From: Herbaspirillum sp. Sphag64
Lineage (GTDB): Bacteria; Pseudomonadota; Gammaproteobacteria; Burkholderiales; Burkholderiaceae_D
DNA length: 64,000 nucleotides
Direction of reading: 5' to 3'
Assembly: GCF_014192645.1 (NCBI RefSeq)
Contig: NZ_JACHYE010000001.1
Span: 440,350-504,349 of the forward strand
A program made the translations under genes and the position numbers. Shown piece by piece: positions 9,801 to 19,150 of the stretch. The first letter of the stretch is position 1. Each line of letters begins with the position of its first letter. The notes beneath the pieces are model-generated. The model was not told the DNA's origin and searched no databases. It saw only the letters and a list, made by a program, of their open reading frames with translations.

Positions 9801-11751
9801 CGCCAATCTCGGCGACAAGGATATCGAGATTTTGTTTTCGGTTGACCCGCACTTACCGGGCTGGCTTATCGGAGACGTGACACGCTTACGTCAGATACTG
9901 ATCAATCTCACCGGCAACGCGACCAAATTCACACCGCAAGGAGCGGTGGTGGTAGCGGTGAAGATACTGCAACAGCAGGGAGATCGTTCAACGATCGAGT
10001 TTGCGGTCAAGGATTCCGGCATCGGCATTGCACCGGACAAGCTGGAACATATCTTTGAAGGCTTTAGCCAGGCCGAAACGTCGACTACGCGTCGCTTCGG
10101 AGGCACCGGTCTGGGACTGGCAATCAGCCGTCATCTGGTCGACCTGATGGGAGGGGAACTGGCGGTTGAAAGCACGCTGGGCACCGGGAGCTGCTTTCAT
10201 TTCACGCTGGAGCTGGAACATGCCGATCCTGGCGTGGACAGCGAGCGGGATACGACCGGCAACGTTGATCATCGCCGCGGCATAGGGCGCGATATCCAGC
10301 TCGCACCACAGCGTATTCTGGTCGTTGATGACAACGACGTGGCGCGACAAGTGCTGTGCGACATGGTCACTTCGCTGGGCTGGTACGCTGAGACGTCAGC
10401 CAGTGGTGAGTTGGCGCTGGCCGCGCTGGAAACTTGCACGACACCTTTCAATATCGTCTTGCTGGACTGGAAAATGTCTGACATGGATGGTCTGGAAGTT
10501 GCCGCCAGAATCCAGGAAAAAACCGTTCGCGGATCATCCCTGCGCATCATCATGATGGCAACTACGCATGCTCGGGAAGTGCTCGAGCGACGCCTGCCGA
10601 CCCAACGTACGGTGCATGGTTTCCTGATGAAGCCGATGACGCCCTCCATGCTCTTCGACGCCGTCATCGACGCCACCTATGACACCCACGAGGCCGTCGC
10701 CGCGCCGTCGCAACTGCGACTGCAAGGCCTGCGTCTGCTGGTGGTCGAGGATACGATGGTCAACCAGCAAGTGGCACGGGAATTACTGGGTAGCGAAGGT
10801 GCGCAGATGGAATTAGCCGCTGACGGCCGTGCCGGCGTAGCACGGGTACTGGAAAGCACGCAGCCCTTTGATGCGGTCTTGATGGATATTCAGATGCCGG
10901 TTATGGACGGCTATGCAGCGACCCGAGAACTCCGTCGATATCCACAACACCAGGCACTGCCCATTATTGCGATGACGGCGAATGCCATGGAAAGCGATAA
11001 ACTGGCCTGCCGTGAAGCTGGCATGAACGACCATATTGGCAAGCCATTTGATCTCAATGATGTCGTCCATACGCTGCTGCGCTACTGCACGCCTCGACCA
11101 GTGACTGCCGTCGAAACACCCTCAGTGACTGAAAATCACGATATTGCGCCTGAGTTTGCGTTCGACACCGCCCTCAAGCGAATGGGAGGTAACCGTGCTC
11201 TGTTCGTCCGGCTGGCGGCGCAGTTTGGCGATGCTGCCAGGACCGTGATTGCCGACTTCGCAGATTCATTACGCCGCAAGGACTACGCTCAGGCAGCCGC
11301 CGCCATGCATACCATGGCTGGATTAGCCTCCAGTATTGGCGCGGTACGTATGGCTGCGCATGCAGTCAAGACCGAAGGCCGGCTGCATCAACCGGGAATC
11401 AGCATTCCTGCCAATAGCACGATTCGTATTTTTGACGTATTGGCTCGCCGTACGCAGGATGCGCTGCGTACCTTGACAACACAAGACGGCTTCGCACCGG
11501 TCGCTATCGCCACGACCGATGCGGCATCAGACTCTTCGCAGCTACCTCTGCGTCTGGCCGAACTTGATACTCTGTTGCGTGGCGCCAATATGCGCGCCCT
11601 GCAGGTATTTTCGCAACTGGAGTGCATAATCGGTAGCGAAAACAATGCACAGTTATTGACACTGAAGCAGGCTGTCAATAGTCTGGACTTTAAACGTGCA
11701 CTGGAATGCAGTCAGCAACTGCGTGCCAGTCTGGGCGTGGTAAATCATTGA
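6853..11751 (+). CDS. hybrid sensor histidine kinase: membrane sensor, PAS domains, HisKA/HATPase, two receivers, Hpt
   Basis: This 1632-residue protein starts with about six hydrophobic segments (residues about 10-205). A further membrane segment near 222, a probable extracytoplasmic sensor region (about 240-455) and another membrane segment near 460 follow. Three PAS-like domains occupy about 480-880. The kinase core has the H-box NMSHEIRTPMNAVLGM (phosphorylated His905) and ATP-binding boxes DSGIGI and GGTGLGLAIS. Two receivers follow, with probable phosphoacceptors Asp1205 (LLDWKM) and Asp1345 (LMDIQMP). A C-terminal Hpt domain carries His1486 in MHTMAGLASSIGA. All modules of a His-Asp-His-Asp relay are thus in one chain. 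The signal is unknown. The start is not firmly fixed; only AAGG precedes the ATG. Confidence 0.9.
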   Translation: MRIRRTSPRPIMETAVAVAGSLLMLLGVAVMAGWHWQLLFLTQIRPAYMPMYYSTALGILCAGSALLLASQNRPIMALLPASICGALGLLLLAHYQFGSTRGVEDLLLHMGLLKAYPPDAMAPVAAVTLILISLSFWLAAPLRSEGHWPLVGLLGCVVTGAGLVAILAYPADLSAANSWRTFITTALHAAIGLTLAGAALIPHALNNEARLHSERPFWRAAGTALVTLMVFVGAWKQMRVNEESAFHEKADIVARAASIQIQTSLELHMQSIERMAQRAQQHLPTQMEWEEDASQYLIRTRDSYVVISWLDPSLQVRWAVPKTAIKTPTFRTDTIKNLFDVTSQDRRLKLVRISAPDNGKEQFLILAPVFQQVSLKGVIVAIINPAELFDNMQVVTDHNYGFTIDSDQRTLFVSNRDASVDKLVRIDRLWSHNVFGSLDSVNWNITVWPIDSPYSAAPWFVLLAGVFSALTLSIVVTKSLAVSARSRELWTIIAAAPVGVLVFGLDHRVRKINSVGERLFGYAPADILGQKIENLVPAVTASSNDGQVLPARFTRQEMLGRRHDGTEIAIEVEINITLINGEKQFLMAVTDVSERNLAQLQLEAQSLNLLRSNAELRQVQQQLQTTIDHMPALIGSWDTALRNRFGNRAYQEWFSITPEQMRGKTIGEVIGEDGYQEIQPFLESVLQGNVEIFERSITYNDGSVRHAVFSYVPDVHDGKIQGFYSFVSDVTPLKQAQIAKEKALDQLQGILDAAKDFAIIESDHNGTITLFSRGAEILLGHSAQEMVGKVSIDHFHLPEQLRARGAALSRELGHNIEGIATIVEPASHGQTASHDWTYVHRDGTSLQVNLTIAAMRDKSSHIVGYLIIAKDIREEQKTLTALADARDKAQAANEAKSQFLANMSHEIRTPMNAVLGMLQLLQRSTLSAKQLDYVMKTRSAAQALLVLLNDILDFSKVEAGKMSVEHAPFDIDMLLRELSVIFSANLGDKDIEILFSVDPHLPGWLIGDVTRLRQILINLTGNATKFTPQGAVVVAVKILQQQGDRSTIEFAVKDSGIGIAPDKLEHIFEGFSQAETSTTRRFGGTGLGLAISRHLVDLMGGELAVESTLGTGSCFHFTLELEHADPGVDSERDTTGNVDHRRGIGRDIQLAPQRILVVDDNDVARQVLCDMVTSLGWYAETSASGELALAALETCTTPFNIVLLDWKMSDMDGLEVAARIQEKTVRGSSLRIIMMATTHAREVLERRLPTQRTVHGFLMKPMTPSMLFDAVIDATYDTHEAVAAPSQLRLQGLRLLVVEDTMVNQQVARELLGSEGAQMELAADGRAGVARVLESTQPFDAVLMDIQMPVMDGYAATRELRRYPQHQALPIIAMTANAMESDKLACREAGMNDHIGKPFDLNDVVHTLLRYCTPRPVTAVETPSVTENHDIAPEFAFDTALKRMGGNRALFVRLAAQFGDAARTVIADFADSLRRKDYAQAAAAMHTMAGLASSIGAVRMAAHAVKTEGRLHQPGISIPANSTIRIFDVLARRTQDALRTLTTQDGFAPVAIATTDAASDSSQLPLRLAELDTLLRGANMRALQVFSQLECIIGSENNAQLLTLKQAVNSLDFKRALECSQQLRASLGVVNH

Positions 11752-11784
11752 GGGCACAATGATGACTTTCATCGGGAGATAACA

Positions 11785-12768
11785 TTGGACAGCATGCAAA
11801 ATCACACGATTCTTCCTCACACTGCCCCGATGCATGTTGCACTGACACAGAGCGTGCAGGAAAAGCCTGTACTGCTGGTGGTCGACGATCAGGCCAGTAA
11901 CATTCAGGAGCTTTATGAGATCTTCAAGGATGATTACGAGGTCTGCATGGCTACCACAGGGGCCGATGCGATTGCCTTCTGTGAGCGCCAGAAGCCGGAT
12001 CTGATTTTGCTCGATATTGTGATGCCGGAGATGGATGGTTATGCGGTATGCCAGCAACTCAAGAATAACCCGCTCACCAAAGCAGTTCCCCTGATTTTTG
12101 TTACTGCCAGGAATGATCCTGAAGAAGAAGCGCGCGGCTTTGACGAAGGTGCGGTCGATTTCATCCGCAAGCCGTTTCATAGCCATGTGGTCAGAGCGCG
12201 GATCCGCACGCATCTGACTATGAAAAAGCAATCTGATTTTCTGCGCTCACTGTCACTGACCGATGGTCTCACGGGAGTAGCGAACCGACGTCAGTTCGAC
12301 ATTGCCGTTAAGGCTGAATGGCGGCGCTGCATGCGGGTGGAACGACCGCTGGGCCTGATCATGATTGATGTCGATTTCTTCAAGAGCTACAACGACTTCT
12401 ACGGACATCAGGCCGGTGATAACTGTCTGCATGCGATTGCTACTGCAATCAAGACCAATTGCAACCGCTCACACGATGTCATTGCGCGCTATGGTGGCGA
12501 GGAATTTGTCTGCATCTTGCCGGATACGCCACTCGAGGGTGCCCGTCAAAAGGCGCAACAACTGGAAAAGCTCGTGCGCGAACTCGGTATTGCACACGAA
12601 AAATCTTCAATTGCCAGAGTGGTGACTGTCAGTCTTGGCGTTGCGGTAGCCATTCCCCACAAGGACGATAGTGTGGATGATCTGATTGCCTGTGCTGACC
12701 GCCAACTATTTCTGGCCAAACGTTCCGGCCGTGGCAAGGTGGAATCCACCCAGATCAGACATACCTAG
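11785..12768 (+). CDS. response regulator with diguanylate cyclase (REC-GGDEF)
   Basis: This 327-residue protein has an N-terminal receiver (about residues 28-145, phosphoacceptor Asp77 in LILLDIVMP) and a GGDEF domain (about 155-320) with an intact YGGEEF active site near 236. The RSHD segment just before it matches the RxxD product-inhibition site, so it should make c-di-GMP and be feedback inhibited. I chose the TTG at 11785 because GGGAG lies 6 bases upstream; an ATG at 11794 is the alternative. It follows the hybrid kinase by 33 bases and is its likely output partner. Its last 14 bases overlap the convergent kinase gene. Confidence 0.9.
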   Translation: MDSMQNHTILPHTAPMHVALTQSVQEKPVLLVVDDQASNIQELYEIFKDDYEVCMATTGADAIAFCERQKPDLILLDIVMPEMDGYAVCQQLKNNPLTKAVPLIFVTARNDPEEEARGFDEGAVDFIRKPFHSHVVRARIRTHLTMKKQSDFLRSLSLTDGLTGVANRRQFDIAVKAEWRRCMRVERPLGLIMIDVDFFKSYNDFYGHQAGDNCLHAIATAIKTNCNRSHDVIARYGGEEFVCILPDTPLEGARQKAQQLEKLVRELGIAHEKSSIARVVTVSLGVAVAIPHKDDSVDDLIACADRQLFLAKRSGRGKVESTQIRHT

Positions 12769-15700
12769 TGTCGGCGGAAATTCTTTCCAGCAATTGCTGG
12801 CACTGAATCAGTGCCTCTGGAAAATCCAGCTCTGTCATCGCTGCCTCAAGCGCCGCCAATTTTTCGGCCTGGACGGTATCCACCTCCGCAAACCATTGCT
12901 CAAAACTGATCACGGCATCCAGATCACCCTCTCGCAGATAAGCCTGTAAATCCATCAAATGATGCTTCAGGTTGTTATCCATCACCGCCGGCAAAGACTC
13001 TTCAATCGGCACCTCCTGCATCTCGTGTGCCATGCTCTGTGCCGTCTGACGCGCCACCGTGATCGCTTCTTGAATCAGTGCGTCTACAGATTCCAGTTCT
13101 TGCCAATGGCTAGACTGCGCCGGCGGCGTCTGCTTCAGGATCAGTTCCAGCCGTTTGGCAGTCGCTGCCAGACGGCTGGCACCCGCGATTGCGGCGATAC
13201 CACGCAGTTCATGCAGACTGGCAGCAATCCTCAGTGGCTGTCCTTCTATGATTTCCTGTTGCAGGCGCTGCGCCAACGGCTCCGCTTCTGCCACGAAACC
13301 TTCAAGGGTGATGGCATAAAGCGCGGTATTGCCCTCCAGTCGTGCCAGCGCAGTGTCACGATCGAACACTGGCTCACAGCCGACGGCCGACGTCTCGGTT
13401 GCCGGTGCAACATGACCGGTACTGTCAGAGCGACCGCAATGGTACAGAATCACATCGACCAGTTGCGCCAGATCGAAGGGCTTGCCGACATGATCCTGCA
13501 TACCAGCGGCGATCACCTTGTCGCGATCTGAACTCATTGCGTTAGCTGTGATCGCAATGATCGGCAACCTGTCAAGACCAAGGGTCGTTCGAATCTCTGC
13601 CGTGGCCGCATAGCCATCCATGTCAGGCATCTGGATATCCATCAAGATGGCATCAAACTTGTCGGGTGCGGCAGCAATAGCCTGCACAGCGGCCAGCCCA
13701 CCATCAGCAACGTCGACCTCAGCATCAACCGAACGCAATAGCTCACAGGCGACCTGTTGGTTGATCGTGTTGTCATCCACAACCAGCAGGTGCAAACCTG
13801 TCAGCCGACGCGTGCCTGCCAACGCAATGTCAGACGACGCCAATTTGACTGTTTCTGGAGGAGACTCGAGCGCCGCTGGAACCGGCACATTGTCTGGCAT
13901 GACGCGCGGAAACCTCACTGCAAAACCAAACGTGCTCCCCTGCCCCTGCACACTCTCGACATGCAGACTGCCATCCATCAACTGTACCAGGCGCTGACTG
14001 ATGCTCAATCCCAGCCCCGAACCACCATAACGTCGTGCCGTGGATGCCTCGGCCTGAGAAAAACCTTCAAAAATACGTTTGCACTGTTCCTCGGAAATGC
14101 CGATACCGGTATCGCTGACGGCAAAGTTCAACGTGACCGTCTGCTCGTCCTGCTCCAGCAGGCTGAGCGTCAGGGTAACTTCGCCGTGGCTGGTGAACTT
14201 GATGGCATTGCCAACGAGATTGATCAGGATCTGCTGCAAGCGTAGTGCATCACCGATGAGTTGATCTGGCACGGCCGCGTCCTTCCTCACGGCGAGCACC
14301 ACATCCTTGTTTCCAATGCCGGCCGATAGCAGCGCCTCCATGTCTGCCAACAGGTTATCCATGCTGAACGGATGGGGATCAAGCACCAGCTTGCCCGCCT
14401 CCACCCTGGAGAAGTCGAGAATATCGTTGATGATACTCAGCAGCGTGCGCGCCGCCTTTTCGGCCTTGCTGGCATAATCTGCCTGTCCAGCATTGAGCTG
14501 GCTCTGTTGCAGCAATTGCAGCATGCCGAGAATGGCATTCATGGGGGTACGTATTTCATGGCTCATATTGGCCAGGAATTCCGACTTGGCACGACTGGCG
14601 CTTTCGGCTTCCTCAGTGCGTATTTGCAATTGTTGATTCAATTGCTGTAATGCAATCTGCTCTTGCTTGCGTTCAGACAGATCGGCTGCCAGCCCGACGA
14701 AACTGAAAATGTGTCCGTCCTCATCGCGTAACGCAGTCACTGAGAGCAACACTGGAAAACGCTGTCCGTTCTTATGGATATAAATCCACTCATGCTCGTT
14801 AGGCAAACCACGTAAATTCTTGATGATGAATACGTTAAAGCCCGGTGCAACAAATTCGCCAAGTTCAGCCGAGAATTCCGCGGCACGTGCGGCTACCTCT
14901 TCCGGATCGTGGAAAATTGCTGGCGAAATCTGATTGACAACTTCGTCGGCGCGATAGCCCAGCATGCGTTCGGCAGCAGGATTGAACAGCGTAATCACAC
15001 CATGTGCGTCGGCGGCAATGATGGCGTAGCCGGCGTTATCAAGAATCGCTTGCTGCAGTTGGGACAAGCCACGCAACTGCGCGGTCCGTTCGGCAACCTG
15101 GCGCTCCAGCGACTCATTCAAGCTCTGGATCCTGGTCTCGAATGTTCTTTGCTCGGAAATATCGCGCAAGTTGGTCGCTGCGCCGGAAATGACACCATCG
15201 GCAGCGTAAATCGGGGAGACGATAACGGAAACATCAAGCAGTCGTCCATGCTTGTGACAACGCACAGCCCGACGCTCCAATACCATCTCCCCTTGGGCGA
15301 TACGTGTCAGCACCTCGACTTCCTGATCACGACTTGCTTCTGGCATGATCAACGCGGCCAGCGGCTTACCGATTGCCTCCGCTGCCGCGTAACCAAACAT
15401 TTGTTCGGCCGCAGGATTCCAGCTGGTCACAATACCTGTGAGCGTCTTGCCAATGATGGCATCACGCGAACTCTCCACGATGGCCGCCAGTTCAGCCTGC
15501 TTTGCTGTCACGCGTAAATGCTCACGCCGATAAAAATAGGCGATCCCCCCCACAACGACACTGACCCCGAGCATGATCAGCAATGCATCGAAGCCTTCGT
15601 TGAAAGCCTGATGCGCAATCACACTGTCCGGTATAGCGATGATGATCGTGATGTAGCGTCCGGGCTCATTCTCATCCAGAACGACTCTACGCAAGACCGC

Positions 15701-16591
15701 ATGCAACACGCCCTCGGTGGAAGAAAAATCTCGCAGGCCCTGAGGCAACCCAGGACTATCCGGCAGGGGATCATGCTCGTCCTGCCAGCGTCTTACCAGC
15801 TCAACGCCGGATGCCTGATTGCCCTCCGGTTCAAGCAAATAATCTCCCTGGCTGTTGATCAGGTAAATCTTGAATCCGGGCTCGCTCCCCTTGCGTAACT
15901 CGGCCAGCACGCCACGCAAGTCAAGACTGACCTCAACCATACCAGTCAATTCTCCGCTCTCAGAAAATACCGGCATTCCCGCCAAAAGAGCCGGAATCTG
16001 GCCCTGTTCGCCATTGACTCCAGACGCACCATTGAGATGTTCGAGATGGATCGACGATATCGCGACCGTATCAGCATGGAGATTTGCCATCAGCGCAAAA
16101 TCCTCGCGATTACCCTGCTCCAGCAGTTGTGTCGCCGGTGCTGACCACACTTCGTCGTGACGACGCTCAATACGCACCAGTTCACGACCGTCATCAAGCA
16201 CTGAAAGAAAGCGGATAGTCATCAGATGGGGATTCTCGGCTGCAAATTTCGCAAAAGTATTTTGCAAACGGGCCTGCCAGAGCGCAATCGGGATACCACC
16301 TTCCTTATCGATTCCCTGATTACGCATTGCACGGACCAGTCCACTCACCGTTTGAAGGCGGGAGAGAAAGCGCGCATCGCTGCTGAGCGATGCAACCTGT
16401 TCTTCGAGACTCTGCGCACGTTGAGCGACCGCACTCATCATTGCTTGGGCGGCTGAATGCATCTGCTCATCACGTTCCTGGTGTGTCGCCACGAAAAAGA
16501 CGACGACAGCCGTGCCGATGAACATCAGCGCGGTTGCATACAGGGCACGCATCATGCGCCGCTGTCTGAAGCTGGCAGTTACGAAAGGCAC
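12755..16591 (-). CDS. hybrid sensor histidine kinase: extracytoplasmic sensor, two PAS, HisKA/HATPase, receiver, Hpt
   Basis: About 1278 residues. A membrane segment at about 17-35 and a second near 340 bracket a probable periplasmic sensor domain. Two PAS domains follow (about 370-490 and 520-640), joined by a coiled coil. The H-box NMSHEIRTPMNAILGM places the phosphorylated His at 678; DTGIGI and GGSGLGLSIS are ATP-binding boxes. The receiver has Asp985 in LMDIQMPDMDGY, and the Hpt domain has His1127 in LHELRGIAAIAGA. I chose the GTG at 16591 because AAGGAG sits 8 bases upstream; the open frame continues to 16660 without support. It converges on, and overlaps by 14 bases, the diguanylate cyclase gene. 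The signal is unknown. Confidence 0.88.
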   Translation of the reverse strand: MPFVTASFRQRRMMRALYATALMFIGTAVVVFFVATHQERDEQMHSAAQAMMSAVAQRAQSLEEQVASLSSDARFLSRLQTVSGLVRAMRNQGIDKEGGIPIALWQARLQNTFAKFAAENPHLMTIRFLSVLDDGRELVRIERRHDEVWSAPATQLLEQGNREDFALMANLHADTVAISSIHLEHLNGASGVNGEQGQIPALLAGMPVFSESGELTGMVEVSLDLRGVLAELRKGSEPGFKIYLINSQGDYLLEPEGNQASGVELVRRWQDEHDPLPDSPGLPQGLRDFSSTEGVLHAVLRRVVLDENEPGRYITIIIAIPDSVIAHQAFNEGFDALLIMLGVSVVVGGIAYFYRREHLRVTAKQAELAAIVESSRDAIIGKTLTGIVTSWNPAAEQMFGYAAAEAIGKPLAALIMPEASRDQEVEVLTRIAQGEMVLERRAVRCHKHGRLLDVSVIVSPIYAADGVISGAATNLRDISEQRTFETRIQSLNESLERQVAERTAQLRGLSQLQQAILDNAGYAIIAADAHGVITLFNPAAERMLGYRADEVVNQISPAIFHDPEEVAARAAEFSAELGEFVAPGFNVFIIKNLRGLPNEHEWIYIHKNGQRFPVLLSVTALRDEDGHIFSFVGLAADLSERKQEQIALQQLNQQLQIRTEEAESASRAKSEFLANMSHEIRTPMNAILGMLQLLQQSQLNAGQADYASKAEKAARTLLSIINDILDFSRVEAGKLVLDPHPFSMDNLLADMEALLSAGIGNKDVVLAVRKDAAVPDQLIGDALRLQQILINLVGNAIKFTSHGEVTLTLSLLEQDEQTVTLNFAVSDTGIGISEEQCKRIFEGFSQAEASTARRYGGSGLGLSISQRLVQLMDGSLHVESVQGQGSTFGFAVRFPRVMPDNVPVPAALESPPETVKLASSDIALAGTRRLTGLHLLVVDDNTINQQVACELLRSVDAEVDVADGGLAAVQAIAAAPDKFDAILMDIQMPDMDGYAATAEIRTTLGLDRLPIIAITANAMSSDRDKVIAAGMQDHVGKPFDLAQLVDVILYHCGRSDSTGHVAPATETSAVGCEPVFDRDTALARLEGNTALYAITLEGFVAEAEPLAQRLQQEIIEGQPLRIAASLHELRGIAAIAGASRLAATAKRLELILKQTPPAQSSHWQELESVDALIQEAITVARQTAQSMAHEMQEVPIEESLPAVMDNNLKHHLMDLQAYLREGDLDAVISFEQWFAEVDTVQAEKLAALEAAMTELDFPEALIQCQQLLERISADTRYV

Positions 16592-16739
16592 GCCACATGC
16601 TCCTTGTAAAAAATCTGCTCTGAAGTGTTTTGTCCGGTTTGCCACCGTAACTGTTTGCAATGTATAGAAACTACCAGGTCCGAGTGTAGCAAGCAGTCTG
16701 CATTTTGTTCCTGATCAGGCATCGGCATGGCGGCTTTCT

Positions 16740-18041
16740 TTAGCCGATGTTGTCTGCAGCGCACACTGATCGGAAACTGACCTCATCGGGGCGTCCGGGC
16801 AAGCGTAATCGACTGCGTACCGGCGCCGATTCGCTGATGATTTTTCCACGCCGGATGACCAGACGGCGTGCCGCCCGCAAGCGGATTGCCTCGACCGCAT
16901 CAGCTGCATCCAGGACAATCAGATCTGCGTAGCAACCGACCGCCAGGCCATAGCCTTGCAGTCCCAGAATACGCGCCGGACTGGTGGTGACAGCAGCAAA
17001 GCAGTCACGCATGGCTTGCTGACTGGTCATCTGCGCCACATGCAAGCCCATGTGAGCGACCTCCAGCATATCGGCCGAACCGAGGCTGTACCAGGGATCC
17101 ATCACGCAATCATGACCGAAGGCAACATCAATGCCTGCTGCCATCATCTCCGGCACACGGGTCATGCCACGCCGCTTGGGATAGCTGTCGTGACGTCCCT
17201 GCAGGGTGATGTTGATCAATGGATTGGCAATCGCGGCTACACCGGCTTCACGGATCAGTGGCAGCAGTTTGCTGACATAGTAGTTATCCATGGAGTGCAT
17301 GGAGGTCAGATGGGAGCCTGCCACCCGCCCTTGCATGCCAAGTCGTTGCGTGTGATAGGCCAGCGTTTCGATGTGGCGCGACAGGGGATCATCGGACTCA
17401 TCACAGTGCATGTCCACCTGCAAGCCTCGCTGGGCGGCGAATTCACACAACAGGCGTACTGATTCGGCACCGTCGGCCATGGTGCGCTCAAAATGGGGAA
17501 TACCGCCGACCACATCGACGCCCATGGCAATCGCCCGCTGCAGGTTGGCAAATGCATTGGGACTGCGCAGCAAACCGTCCTGGGGGAACGCTACCAGCTG
17601 GAGATCGAGATAAGGCGCGACCTGCTGACGTACATGCAACAGGGCCTCGACGGCTAACAGGCGATCATCGCAAATATCGACATGGGAACGAATCGCCAGC
17701 AAGCCACGCGCCACTGCCCAGTCACAATATTGCAAGGCACGCTCAACCAGTGCCTCCTGCGTCAGCAGGGGCTTGAGCTCGCCCCACAAGGTAATCCCCT
17801 CCAGCAAGGTACCGCTGGCATTGACGCGCGGCATACCATGACTGAGCGTGGCATCCATGTGGAAATGCGCGTCGACAAACGGTGGCGTCACCAGATCACC
17901 ACCAACGTCGATATGCTGCGCCGCCAGCAAGCCGCTGCCCTGCAATGCGGTGCCAATGGCGGCGATTTTCCCCTCCTTGATGGCAATGTCGATACCTTGC
18001 TGCCCGTCCGGCAAGCTGGCGTTACAGATGAGCAGATCCAT
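16740..18041 (-). CDS. codA: cytosine deaminase (amidohydrolase)
   Basis: The 433-residue protein matches the CodA family over its full length (E. coli CodA is of similar size). Metal ligands are His59 and His61 in VDAHFHMDATLS. Other landmarks are HCDESDDPLSRH, SHLTSMHSMDNYYVSKL, IANPLINITLQGR, YPKRRGMTRV and FGHDCVMDPWYSLG. The enzyme converts cytosine to uracil and ammonia, and members also act on related rings such as isoguanine or creatinine, so the substrate is not certain. The ATG at 18041 has an AAGGGGA site about 8 bases upstream; the longer frame to 18083 lacks family residues. No cytosine permease gene is nearby. It is divergent from phnX, with 264 bases between them that hold no other gene and are AT-rich near phnX. 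Confidence 0.88.
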   Translation of the reverse strand: MDLLICNASLPDGQQGIDIAIKEGKIAAIGTALQGSGLLAAQHIDVGGDLVTPPFVDAHFHMDATLSHGMPRVNASGTLLEGITLWGELKPLLTQEALVERALQYCDWAVARGLLAIRSHVDICDDRLLAVEALLHVRQQVAPYLDLQLVAFPQDGLLRSPNAFANLQRAIAMGVDVVGGIPHFERTMADGAESVRLLCEFAAQRGLQVDMHCDESDDPLSRHIETLAYHTQRLGMQGRVAGSHLTSMHSMDNYYVSKLLPLIREAGVAAIANPLINITLQGRHDSYPKRRGMTRVPEMMAAGIDVAFGHDCVMDPWYSLGSADMLEVAHMGLHVAQMTSQQAMRDCFAAVTTSPARILGLQGYGLAVGCYADLIVLDAADAVEAIRLRAARRLVIRRGKIISESAPVRSRLRLPGRPDEVSFRSVCAADNIG

Positions 18042-18305
18042 TGCTTGTTTCCCCTTGTGCGCGCGGCCGCGATCGGTCGCCATTCTGGATTGATCGCCAG
18101 TATTGACTCACTGGCATCAACCTTACCCTAGCAAACGAACTGCCAGCAAAGGCTGATGACACAAAAAAGGCAATCTATAGGTTTTATCAATATTAAAAAT
18201 TAAAAATTACAAAGAAATAAATGGCAAGAGTGTCATATTGGAAGCTTATTCTTGCGTCCCAGCAGCATTGCCCAACCCATTTCATGATTTGCAAAAGGAA
18301 AACCC

Positions 18306-19133
18306 ATGTCCCGCTCCCCTACCGCACCCCAGGCCTTGCAAGCCGTGATTTTCGATTGGGCCGGTACCTTGCTCGATTTTGGTTCACTGGCGCCGACCCA
18401 GATCTTTGTGGAGGCCTTTGCGAGTTTTGGCATGAGCATCTCGCTGCCACAGGCGCGGGGCCCAATGGGCTTGTCGAAATGGCAGCATATCCGCACCCTG
18501 CTGAATGATCCACAGATTGCACACGACTGGCAGATTCATCATGGGCAGTTACCTAGCGATGCTGATGTTGATGCCATCTATGCACGCTTCATGCCAATGC
18601 AGATCGCCAAGGTTGGCGAATACTCACAGGTGATTGAGGGGGCGCCAGAAACACTGGCAGCACTACGCCAACAAGGCCTGAAAATCGGTTCTTGTACGGG
18701 CTATCCACGTCAGGTTCTGGAGATTTTGCTGCCCTTGGCAGCGGCTGCGGGCATTGCGCCAGATCACGTGGTGGCTGGCGATGATCTGGCTGCCGGTGGC
18801 CGGCCAGGGCCCTACATGGCGCTGGCCAATGTATTGGCGCTGGAGATCAGTGACGTGGCAGCCTGCGTCAAGGTCGACGACACCGTTCCTGGTGTCGAAG
18901 AAGGATTGCACGCAGGTATGTGGAGCGTGGGTGTAATGCTCTCTGGCAATGAAGTTGGCTGTACCAGCGCGGAACTGGCAGCGTTGCCACCAGCAGAGCT
19001 GGCGCTGCGCAAAGCGCAGGCTCAGGCCCGTTTGCTGGCAGCAGGTGCGCACTACGTCATTGATACCGTCAACGATTTACCGGCGGTACTTGAGCAGATC
19101 AGGCTGCGCCTGAAAAACGGCGAACGGCCCTGA
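18306..19133 (+). CDS. phnX: phosphonoacetaldehyde hydrolase
   Basis: The 275-residue protein belongs to the HAD superfamily and matches phosphonoacetaldehyde hydrolase closely. The nucleophile motif is VIFDWAGTLLDFGS (Asp17), and ARGPMGLSKWQHIRTL supplies the Schiff-base lysine (Lys58). SCTGYPRQV and VKVDDTVPGVEEG are further family blocks. It cleaves the carbon-phosphorus bond of phosphonoacetaldehyde to acetaldehyde and phosphate, the second step of 2-aminoethylphosphonate use. An AAAAGGA site precedes the ATG. The transaminase PhnW that supplies the substrate is not in the window. A phosphonate-type HD protein lies 1.3 kb downstream. Confidence 0.93.
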   Translation: MSRSPTAPQALQAVIFDWAGTLLDFGSLAPTQIFVEAFASFGMSISLPQARGPMGLSKWQHIRTLLNDPQIAHDWQIHHGQLPSDADVDAIYARFMPMQIAKVGEYSQVIEGAPETLAALRQQGLKIGSCTGYPRQVLEILLPLAAAAGIAPDHVVAGDDLAAGGRPGPYMALANVLALEISDVAACVKVDDTVPGVEEGLHAGMWSVGVMLSGNEVGCTSAELAALPPAELALRKAQAQARLLAAGAHYVIDTVNDLPAVLEQIRLRLKNGERP

Positions 19134-19150
19134 TCTTTAAGGGGCGGTAT

